Positions 1 through 5,268 of a stretch of 5,268 nt of DNA are shown in pieces. Position 1 is the first letter of the stretch. Every line of letters begins with the position of its first letter. Under the pieces are notes generated by a model. The model had not been told where the DNA came from and searched no databases. It worked only from the letters and a program-made list of their open reading frames with translations. The stretch is from an uncultured Granulosicoccaceae bacterium (lineage in GTDB: Bacteria; Pseudomonadota; Gammaproteobacteria; CALCKW01), in NCBI GenBank assembly GCA_937941555.1, contig CALDHJ010000161.1, positions 1 to 5,268 on the forward strand. The letters run 5' to 3'. Both the position numbers and the translations under genes were made by a program.

Positions 1-22
1 GCAGCTCGAGGTAGGTTTGCAT
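1..22 (-). CDS. thyA: Thymidylate synthase, first seven codons only (cut by left edge)
   Basis: Only the start of this gene is inside the window. The minus strand reads ATG at 22-20 and then encodes MQTYLEL, which matches the usual N-terminus of bacterial thymidylate synthase (M-x-x-YLEL). The ATG comes one base after the lgt stop codon, and lgt followed directly by thyA is a well-known gene order in gammaproteobacteria. ThyA makes dTMP from dUMP using methylenetetrahydrofolate in the cytoplasm. A GGTGA sequence at 36-32, inside the end of lgt, lies nine bases upstream of the ATG and can serve as ribosome binding site, so translation is probably coupled to lgt. The identification rests on seven residues plus context, hence the moderate confidence. 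Confidence 0.75.
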
Positions 23-23
23 G

Positions 24-809
24 TCAGTGTGTCACCGCACTGCGTTGAGAAAAGACCCACAGACCGACACCGACGACAACCATCGGCACACTCAGCACAT
101 GCCCCATGGTGATCCAGTCGCCGGCCAGAAATCCGATGTGGGCATCTGGCTCGCGAAAGAACTCGACCGTGACCCGCGCGGCCCCGTATCCGATCAGAAA
201 GAGACTGGCGATCGAACCGGCCGGCCGAGGGCGCAACCAGTAGAGCGTCAGAATCACAAACAGCAGCAACCCCTCGCCGACAAACTCGTAGAGCTGCGAA
301 GGGTGCCGAGCCAGCGGGCCAGCACCCGGGAAGACAATGCCCCACGGCACGTCTGTCACACGCCCCCACAACTCAGCGTTTATGAAATTGCCAAAGCGAC
401 CGGCAGCAAGGCCGATCGGTGTGACCCACGCCACGTGGTCTGCAACCACCATCAGCGGTGCCCCGCTCGACCGGGCAAACAGCAGTACGGCCAGCGCGAC
501 ACCGAGTAGCCCCCCGTGGAAGGACATGCCGCCCTGCCAGATGCGGAACAGCATCAACGGGTCTTCGAGAAACGACCCGAAGTTGTAGAACAGGACGTAA
601 CCGACGCGGCCGCCCAGCACCACTCCGAGAACGCAGTAGAAAATGAGGTCGTCGACCCGAACCGCCGGCCAGGGCGAATGGCCCAGTCGGGCTCTGCGCT
701 TGAGCAGAAACCAGGCTGCGGCGAAGCCGATCAGGTACATCATGCCGTACCAATGGATCTGCACGAACCCAAGGTCGAGCATCACGGGATCGATGTGAGG
801 GAAATCCAT
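24..809 (-). CDS. lgt: Prolipoprotein diacylglyceryl transferase (Lgt)
   Basis: Lgt is an inner-membrane enzyme that transfers a diacylglyceryl group from phosphatidylglycerol to the lipobox cysteine of prolipoproteins, the first step of lipoprotein maturation. The 261-residue protein is somewhat shorter than the E. coli enzyme but complete. It starts with the family-typical MDFPHIDPV and IHWYG segments and has about seven hydrophobic stretches (roughly residues 21-36, 53-75, 95-112, 118-135, 177-191, 198-215, 236-254). The essential histidine is in MSFHGG (H98). The Lgt signature GRFGNFINAELWGR at 137-150 supplies R138, N141, E146 and G149. Y208, R212 and E216 match E. coli Y235, R239 and E243. 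The Shine-Dalgarno sequence is weak (GAGA about nine bases upstream), but the ATG fits family alignments. Its own promoter is proposed at 857-887, and thyA follows after one base, presumably in the same transcript. Confidence 0.97.
   Translation of the reverse strand: MDFPHIDPVMLDLGFVQIHWYGMMYLIGFAAAWFLLKRRARLGHSPWPAVRVDDLIFYCVLGVVLGGRVGYVLFYNFGSFLEDPLMLFRIWQGGMSFHGGLLGVALAVLLFARSSGAPLMVVADHVAWVTPIGLAAGRFGNFINAELWGRVTDVPWGIVFPGAGPLARHPSQLYEFVGEGLLLFVILTLYWLRPRPAGSIASLFLIGYGAARVTVEFFREPDAHIGFLAGDWITMGHVLSVPMVVVGVGLWVFSQRSAVTH
32..36 (-). promoter_or_regulatory. Likely ribosome binding site of thyA inside the end of lgt
   Basis: On the minus strand this reads GGTGA, nine bases before the thyA ATG at 22. 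It lies within the last codons of lgt, which suits coupled translation of the two genes. It is a partial Shine-Dalgarno match, so confidence is moderate. Confidence 0.45.
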
Positions 810-826
810 TTGGTCGGTTCTCGGCG

Positions 827-856
827 CGGGGAATCGGACACCGTGTCCGCTCCCCG
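827..856. repeat. 30-base inverted repeat at the lgt transcription start, possible operator
   Basis: The inner arms are CGGACAC (835-841) and GTGTCCG (843-849), a perfect 7-bp match around one central base. The outer arms are CGGGGA (827-832) and TCCCCG (851-856), a perfect 6-bp match, separated from the inner arms by two bases on one side and one on the other. It begins one base after the -10 box at 857-862 and spans the expected start near 850, a typical place for a repressor site. Most of the outer right arm would not be transcribed, so a DNA-binding site is more likely than an RNA hairpin. It could instead be a weak terminator for the upstream gene, but no T-run follows it. No regulator can be named from the sequence. 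Confidence 0.55.
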
Positions 857-887
857 ATTATACGCGCGCGCAGCGCGCCACCGCCAA
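857..887 (-). promoter_or_regulatory. Predicted sigma-70-type promoter for lgt-thyA
   Basis: The minus strand has a perfect TATAAT at 862-857. The best -35 candidate is TTGGCG at 887-882, which matches the consensus at four of six positions but with a long 19-base spacer. A start near 850 would give a leader of about 40 bases before the lgt ATG at 809. The -10 is strong; the -35 is weak, which would fit an activated or repressed promoter. The spacer contains the GC palindrome at 866-878. Confidence 0.6.
866..878. repeat. GC-only palindrome within the lgt promoter spacer
   Basis: Two GCGCGC arms flank a single base, giving a 13-base near-perfect palindrome between the proposed -35 and -10 elements. 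The wider stretch 863-878 is almost entirely alternating G and C. It could affect DNA shape or melting at the promoter, or be a chance product of GC-rich DNA. Confidence 0.5.
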
Positions 888-912
888 TAGGATGCCCGCG
901 GCAGCTGGCCGA

Positions 913-2835
913 TCAGCCCGGATCGCGTTTCCGGGCAGTGTGGTCTTGCAGACCCGACCAGGACCGTACGAAGACATCAAACTCCGAACGCGGCATCGGC
1001 ATGCTGGCCAGCGCCCCCTGAAGCTGATCGCAGCCCAGATCACGGAGGGTCGAGAACTGCGAGAGCGTCTCCACACCCTCGGCCACGACCTTCATGCCCA
1101 GATCCGCAGCCATTGACAACACTGCACGCACGATCGCGAGATCATCGCCATTGACATCCAGATCGCGAATGAACGCACGGTCGATCTTGATCACGTTGAT
1201 CGGCAGCTGCCTGAGCAACAACAACGACGAATAGCCTGTGCCGAAGTCGTCGATCGAAATGGTGAAGCCCTGTGCATGGAGTTGGCTGATCACACGCGAT
1301 GCCGCATCGATATCACGGCTGACAGCGGTCTCGGTGACCTCGAGCTCCAACGAACTGGCCTCGATGCACTCTTCGCGCAAGATGGTCTGGAAGCGAGACG
1401 GCAGGTCCACCGTCGACACCTGAATCGGCGACAAATTGACCGATATCAGACCCGGGTCGAATCCCTCGCGCCGCCATGCAGAAAGCTGTTTGCAAGCCTG
1501 GCGCAAGGCGAGTTCACCGAGCTCCACGATTTGACCCGAGCGCTCTGCCGCAGGAATGAAATGCACCGGACTGACCCGCCCCATTTCCGGGTGATGCCAA
1601 CGCATCAAGGCCTCGGCGCCAACCACTTTCTCTGACACCATATCCACTTTGGGCTGGTACCACATCGAGAAATCGCCACGGACAAGTCCCGCGTTGATTT
1701 CAGTCTCGATCAGTAGCGAGTTGTCCAGCCGCTCGGATTCATCGAGCTCGGAAAACAGCTGGATATTGACACCCACCGCGCGATCGATCGCGTCGAGTGC
1801 CAGCTCGGCCGCATTGATCAATTCCCGTGCATTGGCCGCGTCATCTGGTGCACTGGCCACACCGATCTGGACACTGAGCGTGAGCAAATCATCACCCGCT
1901 GTCAGGCCCACACAGAGCCGAGAGCACATCTGCCTTGCGAGGCGCATCGCCTCCTCACGTGGCTCGTGGCTACCCTCGTGCAGCACAACCGCAAACCGAT
2001 CATCAGCAATACGCGCGAGCGTGACCCGCTCCGAGATGTCGGCCGTCTCACTGGTCAGGCGCTGCGCGATTTCACGCAACAGTGCATCCCCTCTGGGATA
2101 GCCATAGCGGTGATTGACTCGCCCGAAACCGCGCAGGCCCAGTGCAATCAGTTGCGGCTCTTCATCCCGCTCGAAGACCGCATCGAGCCGCTCGAGCAAG
2201 TTCTCGCGCGTGCGCAAACCGGTGAGGTTGTCGTGCGAGTTCTGAAACGCGATGTGCTCATCCTTGTCGTGCACCACTTTCTGCAAGTCGGTCGCTTTGT
2301 CTCTGGCTTGTTCAACCAACGACAACGCTTCGAAATGCGCGTTGGCCTGATCGAGAATGAATTCGAGCATGCGACCGCGCATGCCGCTCCAGCTCGCCGC
2401 ATCTTCGATCAACGCAGCAACATGGCTCATTGTCGGTTGGTTGAAGTCAATCGGCGCGACCAGGATCGATGCGCCATCAACGGTGCGAGGTGATGGCGGC
2501 AAGTCGTAGAGCGCTTGGCGCATCTTGCCACTGGCGATCAAATTGCCGTAAGCCACTCTTAAATCGGCGTCGACTATGCCGTCAACTGGCGGCGCATCGG
2601 CCGGATTCCCGGTCACCGCGATAAAGCTGCAAACGTCGAATCCGAACACGTCGCGCAGCAGCTGCTCGAATGTTGCCTGCAGCGCCTGGCGGTCGCCCAC
2701 TTCCACAGCTTGCCCGGCATCGACACCAAAGGACTTGATCAAGTCCAGCGCCAGCCACTGTTTGTCCTGCCACTGATCGAGCGATTGCGCCACCACCTGC
2801 GGCGCCTTATCGCGGTTCAGTCCGGGAAGTTCCAT
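913..2835 (-). CDS. Degenerate GGDEF plus intact EAL domain protein, likely c-di-GMP phosphodiesterase
   Basis: A 640-residue cytoplasmic signalling protein with no membrane segment. Residues 1-150 form an uncharacterised N-terminal region, perhaps a GAF-like sensor (inference), followed by a helical linker at about 155-200. The GGDEF domain (about 200-365) begins with SHDNLTGL, but its signature is ADDRF (277-281), and the usual DLD metal site reads GLR (233-235), so diguanylate cyclase activity is unlikely. No RxxD inhibitory site is seen. The EAL domain (about 375-625) keeps E408 of EALMRW, N467, E502, D529-D530 in DDFGTGYSSL, K550, E589 in AEGVET and Q606. This is the set needed to hydrolyse c-di-GMP to pGpG. 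The segment after Q606 (GALASMPMP) is unusual: the normal Tyr is Ala. The ATG at 2835 lies eight bases after the HDOD stop and lacks a clear Shine-Dalgarno, suggesting translational coupling. GTG 2796, preceded by AAGG, is a less likely start. An upstream extension to 2991 would run through the HDOD gene and is rejected. Confidence 0.93.
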   Translation of the reverse strand: MELPGLNRDKAPQVVAQSLDQWQDKQWLALDLIKSFGVDAGQAVEVGDRQALQATFEQLLRDVFGFDVCSFIAVTGNPADAPPVDGIVDADLRVAYGNLIASGKMRQALYDLPPSPRTVDGASILVAPIDFNQPTMSHVAALIEDAASWSGMRGRMLEFILDQANAHFEALSLVEQARDKATDLQKVVHDKDEHIAFQNSHDNLTGLRTRENLLERLDAVFERDEEPQLIALGLRGFGRVNHRYGYPRGDALLREIAQRLTSETADISERVTLARIADDRFAVVLHEGSHEPREEAMRLARQMCSRLCVGLTAGDDLLTLSVQIGVASAPDDAANARELINAAELALDAIDRAVGVNIQLFSELDESERLDNSLLIETEINAGLVRGDFSMWYQPKVDMVSEKVVGAEALMRWHHPEMGRVSPVHFIPAAERSGQIVELGELALRQACKQLSAWRREGFDPGLISVNLSPIQVSTVDLPSRFQTILREECIEASSLELEVTETAVSRDIDAASRVISQLHAQGFTISIDDFGTGYSSLLLLRQLPINVIKIDRAFIRDLDVNGDDLAIVRAVLSMAADLGMKVVAEGVETLSQFSTLRDLGCDQLQGALASMPMPRSEFDVFVRSWSGLQDHTARKRDPG

Positions 2836-2843
2836 CGCGTCAT

Positions 2844-3722
2844 TCAGCCAGAGAGAATCATCGACTGCATGTCGTTGTAGATTTCCATACCGGAGGCTTG
2901 CACCTCGTCTATGGCGTCGATATCGAGTCCGGTACGCTCCCAGCTTTCCAGACAGATCGGGGGAATAAGGCGTTGACCGGATCGGCCCCACCCAAAGGCA
3001 TGTGCCATGACATCAGCGAGGTGCACCAGATCCACGTCAGGCTTCAAAAGAGTATTCGGGGAGTGGTGACCGGCAATCATGTCCGAGACACTTTCGGGCA
3101 GAGACCACGCCTTGGCGAGGGCTTCCCCAACCTGGCCATGATCGAAACCGAAAATCTCACGTTCCACGGCGTCTAGCGCAACGTCCGCGTCCTGGACGCG
3201 AAGCAGCGCCTCGGCCATGTCGTCCGCTCGTTCCAACACCAGAACCAGGCGTCCGATGTCGTGCAGCAAACCACCGATGAACAGTTTGTCCGCGGCGCGG
3301 ATTCTCAACTCCACGCCCAGCGCTCGCGCCAGCGACGCCGTTGCGATGCTGTGCCGCCAGAACTGCGCCATATCGAGTATGCCGATTGGCAACTTGCTGA
3401 ACCGCTCGACCACCACGGTCGCCAGAATCAGGTCCCGCACTTGCGACGTGCCGATCAGGACAAGCGCGCGGTGAACCGTCTCCACGCGTGTGGAAAAACC
3501 AAAAAATGCGGAATTCGCAAGTGAGAGCAGGCGCGATGTGATGTCCGGGTCGGCCACCAGAATGTCGGCGAGTGATTCAGAACTTGCTGTCGGATTGTTG
3601 AGCTCTTTCTCGAAGCGCAGAAAGACATCCGGCAGGCTTACCAGCTGCGTGACATTGGCAACAAGCCCTTCGAGGGTATCGCTGTCTTCGTTGTAGACAG
3701 CCGTATTAGGCGCGGAGCTCAC
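2844..3722 (-). CDS. HDOD domain signalling protein
   Basis: A 292-residue protein made almost wholly of one HDOD domain, a HD-related output domain found in bacterial regulatory proteins, often next to c-di-GMP genes; its biochemical activity is generally not defined. Recognisable parts are SLPDVFLRFE (29-38), LLSLANSAFFG (65-75), H124, the GLLHDIGRL core with H154-D155, FGFDHGQVGEAL with H195, and the HH pair at 219-220. The start chosen is GTG at 3722: GGAGG at 3733-3729 lies six bases upstream and gives the N-terminus MSSAPNTAVYNED. A longer frame from TTG 3776 would add 18 residues but has no Shine-Dalgarno and overlaps the preceding gene by 71 bases. The chosen start overlaps the preceding gene by 17 bases, and the next gene begins eight bases after the stop, so this is the middle member of a tight cassette. 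It may relay signals to the EAL protein, which is inference. Confidence 0.92.
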   Translation of the reverse strand: MSSAPNTAVYNEDSDTLEGLVANVTQLVSLPDVFLRFEKELNNPTASSESLADILVADPDITSRLLSLANSAFFGFSTRVETVHRALVLIGTSQVRDLILATVVVERFSKLPIGILDMAQFWRHSIATASLARALGVELRIRAADKLFIGGLLHDIGRLVLVLERADDMAEALLRVQDADVALDAVEREIFGFDHGQVGEALAKAWSLPESVSDMIAGHHSPNTLLKPDVDLVHLADVMAHAFGWGRSGQRLIPPICLESWERTGLDIDAIDEVQASGMEIYNDMQSMILSG

Positions 3723-4005
3723 GGGCAACCTCCACAAGTTTTCTGACAAGCGGGTGTGTCTGATCGCTGAAAACAAACAGTGACTCGGGATCTTCGACCC
3801 CTGGCTGATTCGAGATCAGAGCGCGCACGTCGTCATCGCTGAGATCGACCATCACAGTGCTGAGGTTCGCCGCTCGCAAACGAGCGATACCGTCTGTGTC
3901 GAGAGACGACCCACCAAACGCAATACAAGCGCCGTCCGGTCCGATGACATCGGCACCGAGAACTTGCCCGGCTTCGAGCAGATCTATGGATGTGATTCGT
4001 TTCAA
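3706..4005 (-). CDS. Small protein resembling the N-terminal domain of HD-GYP/HDOD proteins
   Basis: A 99-residue protein without signal peptide or membrane segment. Its first half (MKRITSIDLLEAGQVLGADV, then G-x-D-G at 22-25, FGGSSLDTDGIARLRAANL and STVMVDL) follows the pattern of the small domain often found ahead of HD-GYP or HDOD domains: Lys-rich start, L-x-x-G-x-V-L-x-x-D-V, a turn with D-G, a T/D-x-x-I-x-x-L helix, and a V-x-V strand. The C-terminal part (HPLVRKLVEVARELR, 84-98) resembles the short helix that ends such domains. Here it stands alone but directly precedes an HDOD gene, overlapping it by 17 bases. The start is TTG at 4005 with AGGGG six bases upstream; GTG 4008 is too close to that site, and TTG 4044 has neither a ribosome site nor family fit. 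The function is unknown; interaction with the HDOD protein is inferred from position. The family match is from memory of the pattern, not a search. Confidence 0.75.
   Translation of the reverse strand: MKRITSIDLLEAGQVLGADVIGPDGACIAFGGSSLDTDGIARLRAANLSTVMVDLSDDDVRALISNQPGVEDPESLFVFSDQTHPLVRKLVEVARELRA
3729..3733 (-). promoter_or_regulatory. Ribosome binding site that fixes the HDOD start
   Basis: The minus strand reads GGAGG, six bases before GTG 3722. It lies inside the 3' end of the small upstream gene and is the strongest Shine-Dalgarno sequence seen in the window. It decides the GTG start over the upstream TTG. Confidence 0.85.
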
Positions 4006-4011
4006 CACGAG

Positions 4012-4016
4012 CCCCT
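4012..4016 (-). promoter_or_regulatory. Ribosome binding site for the 99-aa gene
   Basis: The minus strand reads AGGGG, six bases before TTG 4005. It supports the rare TTG start, which also gives the family-like N-terminus MKRI. Confidence 0.6.
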
Positions 4017-4026
4017 GAGCGGATAC

Positions 4027-4045
4027 ATGCAAGCCGTGATGCAAG
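4027..4045. repeat. Short direct repeat, two ATGCAAG copies 12 bases apart
   Basis: ATGCAAG occurs at 4027-4033 and again at 4039-4045 on the plus strand, separated by CCGTG. The copies lie about 20-40 bases upstream of the 99-aa gene in the only gap ahead of the signalling cassette. It could be a tandem protein-binding site or chance; no promoter elements were found near it. Confidence 0.35.
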
Positions 4046-4072
4046 AAATCGACCGGAACAGAGGCAGACTGA

Positions 4073-4094
4073 AGAGCCAGGTGATTAGGGCTCT
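4073..4094. other. Weak hairpin in the gap after the methyltransferase gene
   Basis: AGAGCC at 4073-4078 and GGCTCT at 4089-4094 can form a 6-bp stem with a 10-base loop, starting seven bases after the methyltransferase stop codon in the direction of transcription. No T-run follows on the minus strand, so it is at best a poor intrinsic terminator and read-through into the cassette is plausible. Confidence 0.25.
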
Positions 4095-4100
4095 GTCAGG

Positions 4101-5268
4101 TTAAAACGACGTCAATCGACTGGTCAGCGTTTTCAGGTAGCGTGTTTCCACCATCGCCGGGTGAACCGGGTGATCCGGCCCCTGATCTCCCCGAGACACA
4201 GTCTGTGCCACACAGCCTCTTCGGTGTGCAGCCTGCTCGACCACCGAGGCGAGCTCTGAATCGGCCAGGTGGTGCGAACAACTGCAACTGACCAATACAC
4301 CGCCCGGCGCGAGCACCCTGACCGCATTCTGGTTGAGCGCATGGTAGTGCTTGAGGCCCGCACGGTGGTCTTTGCGGCGTTTTATCAGTGCTGGCGGATC
4401 CAGCACGACCACGTCGAACTGCTCACCACTCTCGCGAAGTTGTTTGAGCACAGCCAATGCATCGCCTGTTCGTGCGTCCACTGCCAACTGGTTGATTTGT
4501 GCGTTTTCCGAGAGCGAGGCCATGGCGGACGCCGAGCTGTCGACGGCAACGACTTCGGTCGCGCCGCCGTGCGCCGCGGCGAGCGACCAGGCCCCGACAT
4601 AGCTGAACAGATCGAGCACGCGTTTGCCCCGCACCCACTGCCGCAGGGCTTGACGGTTGGGCCGCTGATCATAGAACCACCCAGTCTTCTGGCCACGGTG
4701 AGGATCGACGGCGAACCGCAGTCCCCCTTCGACCACTTCGACCCGATCGGGGACGTCGCCACTGGCAACAACCACCTCCTCGGTGAGGCCTTCCATGTCC
4801 CGCGCTCGGGAATCGTTGCGAAACAGAATACCCGCAGGCGACAGCGTGTTTTCCAGCGCAGCCAGCAGATCATCCCGCACGCGCTCGAGCCCGGCAGTGC
4901 CGAGCTGCACCACGACGTGCTCGCCAAAGCGGTCCACAACTAGGCCGGGCAAGAGATCGCCCTCGCCGTGCACGAGCCGATAGTGCGGTGTATCGAAGGC
5001 GGTTTCGCGCACGGTCAGGGCCTGCTGAATTCGGGCCTGAAGCAGTGTGGTATTCAGCGGTTGATCAGGTTTGCGCCCGTAGACGCGGGCGCACACCAGC
5101 GTGTTGGGGTTCACGGTGGCGCGCGCGAGAAATTCACCGTTGTGCGAGAGCACGTTGACCTCGTCGCCCGGGCGGAACGCGTCGAGCGGCGTGCGCTTGA
5201 CATCGACTTCGTTGGAGTACACCCACAGATGGCCATGCCGAACACGCCGGTCCTGGCGAGCCTTCAGT
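4101..5268 (-). CDS. rlmI: RlmI-family 23S rRNA cytosine-5 methyltransferase, 5' end outside window
   Basis: RlmI uses S-adenosylmethionine to form 5-methylcytosine at C1962 of 23S rRNA. The visible 388 codons align along nearly the whole E. coli protein (396 aa). The N-terminal PUA-like RNA-binding part begins at the edge with LKARQDRRVRHGHLWVYSNE, matching the family segment that ends in HPWVFS, so only about ten residues are missing. GTG 5222 is an internal Val codon, not the start. Counting from the first complete codon, GQKTGWFYDQR is at 192-202, the SAM-binding motif VLDLFSYVGAW at 217-227, the acidic end of the next strand (VVAVDSS) at 239-245, the DPPALIKRRKD motif IV from 290, and SCSCSHH with the likely catalytic Cys at 327-333. 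The C-terminus DHPVHPAMVETRYLK is typical. The target base is assigned by family; a related methyltransferase of the same COG with another target is possible. Confidence 0.9.
   Translation of the reverse strand, partial: LKARQDRRVRHGHLWVYSNEVDVKRTPLDAFRPGDEVNVLSHNGEFLARATVNPNTLVCARVYGRKPDQPLNTTLLQARIQQALTVRETAFDTPHYRLVHGEGDLLPGLVVDRFGEHVVVQLGTAGLERVRDDLLAALENTLSPAGILFRNDSRARDMEGLTEEVVVASGDVPDRVEVVEGGLRFAVDPHRGQKTGWFYDQRPNRQALRQWVRGKRVLDLFSYVGAWSLAAAHGGATEVVAVDSSASAMASLSENAQINQLAVDARTGDALAVLKQLRESGEQFDVVVLDPPALIKRRKDHRAGLKHYHALNQNAVRVLAPGGVLVSCSCSHHLADSELASVVEQAAHRRGCVAQTVSRGDQGPDHPVHPAMVETRYLKTLTSRLTSF

Noticed and set aside
21..509. Plus-strand open frame of 162 codons opposite lgt
   Set aside because: Covers the lgt coding strand in reverse; the product is rich in Arg, Gln, His and Asp without domain features.
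827..856. Intrinsic terminator after the GGDEF-EAL gene
   Set aside because: The stem is good but is followed by GC-rich sequence rather than a T-run, and its position against the -10 box fits an operator better.
1966..2493. Plus-strand open frame of 175 codons opposite the GGDEF-EAL gene
   Set aside because: Antisense shadow of a gene with clear domains; no family resemblance and no convincing ribosome site considered.
2836..2991. N-terminal extension of the GGDEF-EAL protein by 52 residues
   Set aside because: It would overlap the end of the HDOD gene by about 150 bases, and the extension (Arg-rich, no family likeness) reads as out-of-frame HDOD sequence. ATG 2835 just after the HDOD stop is the better start.
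4006..4100. Promoter for the three-gene cassette
   Set aside because: CTGACA at 4099-4094 resembles a -35 box, but no acceptable -10 lies 16-18 bases downstream. A promoter may exist there or further upstream, but the sequence does not support naming one.
4269..4943. Plus-strand open frame of 224 codons opposite the methyltransferase gene
   Set aside because: It lies wholly antisense to a well-supported gene with conserved motifs, has low-complexity composition typical of GC-rich shadow frames, and no recognisable domain.

Overview
The window carries five genes plus the first codons of a sixth, all on the minus strand, so the transcription order runs from the right edge to the left. The DNA is GC-rich and tightly packed. 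The lgt-thyA junction, the RlmI-type methyltransferase and the c-di-GMP/HDOD genes all point to a gammaproteobacterium. Nothing visible fixes the genus. No mobile element, CRISPR array, tRNA or rRNA is seen, and base composition gives no sign of recent transfer.

Right part (4101-5268): an RlmI-family 23S rRNA cytosine methyltransferase. Its reading frame stays open to the right edge and matches the family there, so the real start lies outside the window. A 95-base gap follows, with no convincing promoter or terminator.

Middle part (913-4005): a compact three-gene signalling cassette. It encodes a 99-aa protein that resembles the small N-terminal domain seen in some HD-GYP/HDOD proteins, a 292-aa HDOD protein, and a 640-aa GGDEF-EAL protein. 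The first two genes overlap by 17 bases and the last two are 8 bases apart, so translational coupling is likely. The EAL domain keeps the catalytic set of a c-di-GMP phosphodiesterase, while the GGDEF domain has lost its signature (ADDRF) and the metal-binding Asp. The likely net output is c-di-GMP breakdown, or signal reading, tuned by the N-terminal region and possibly by the HDOD partner. Start sites for the first two genes were moved to TTG 4005 and GTG 3722 because each has a well-placed Shine-Dalgarno sequence and fits its family.

Left part (1-912): lgt (prolipoprotein diacylglyceryl transferase), with all the key residues, followed after one base by the first seven codons of thyA (MQTYLEL), the usual lgt-thyA pair. 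The 103-base region upstream of lgt holds a perfect TATAAT -10 box and, directly downstream of it, a 30-base inverted repeat that covers the predicted transcription start. This looks like an operator and is the most testable regulatory signal in the window.

I see no clearly new molecular system. The points most worth a second look are the split HDOD cassette coupled to a degenerate GGDEF-EAL protein, and the palindrome at the lgt promoter.
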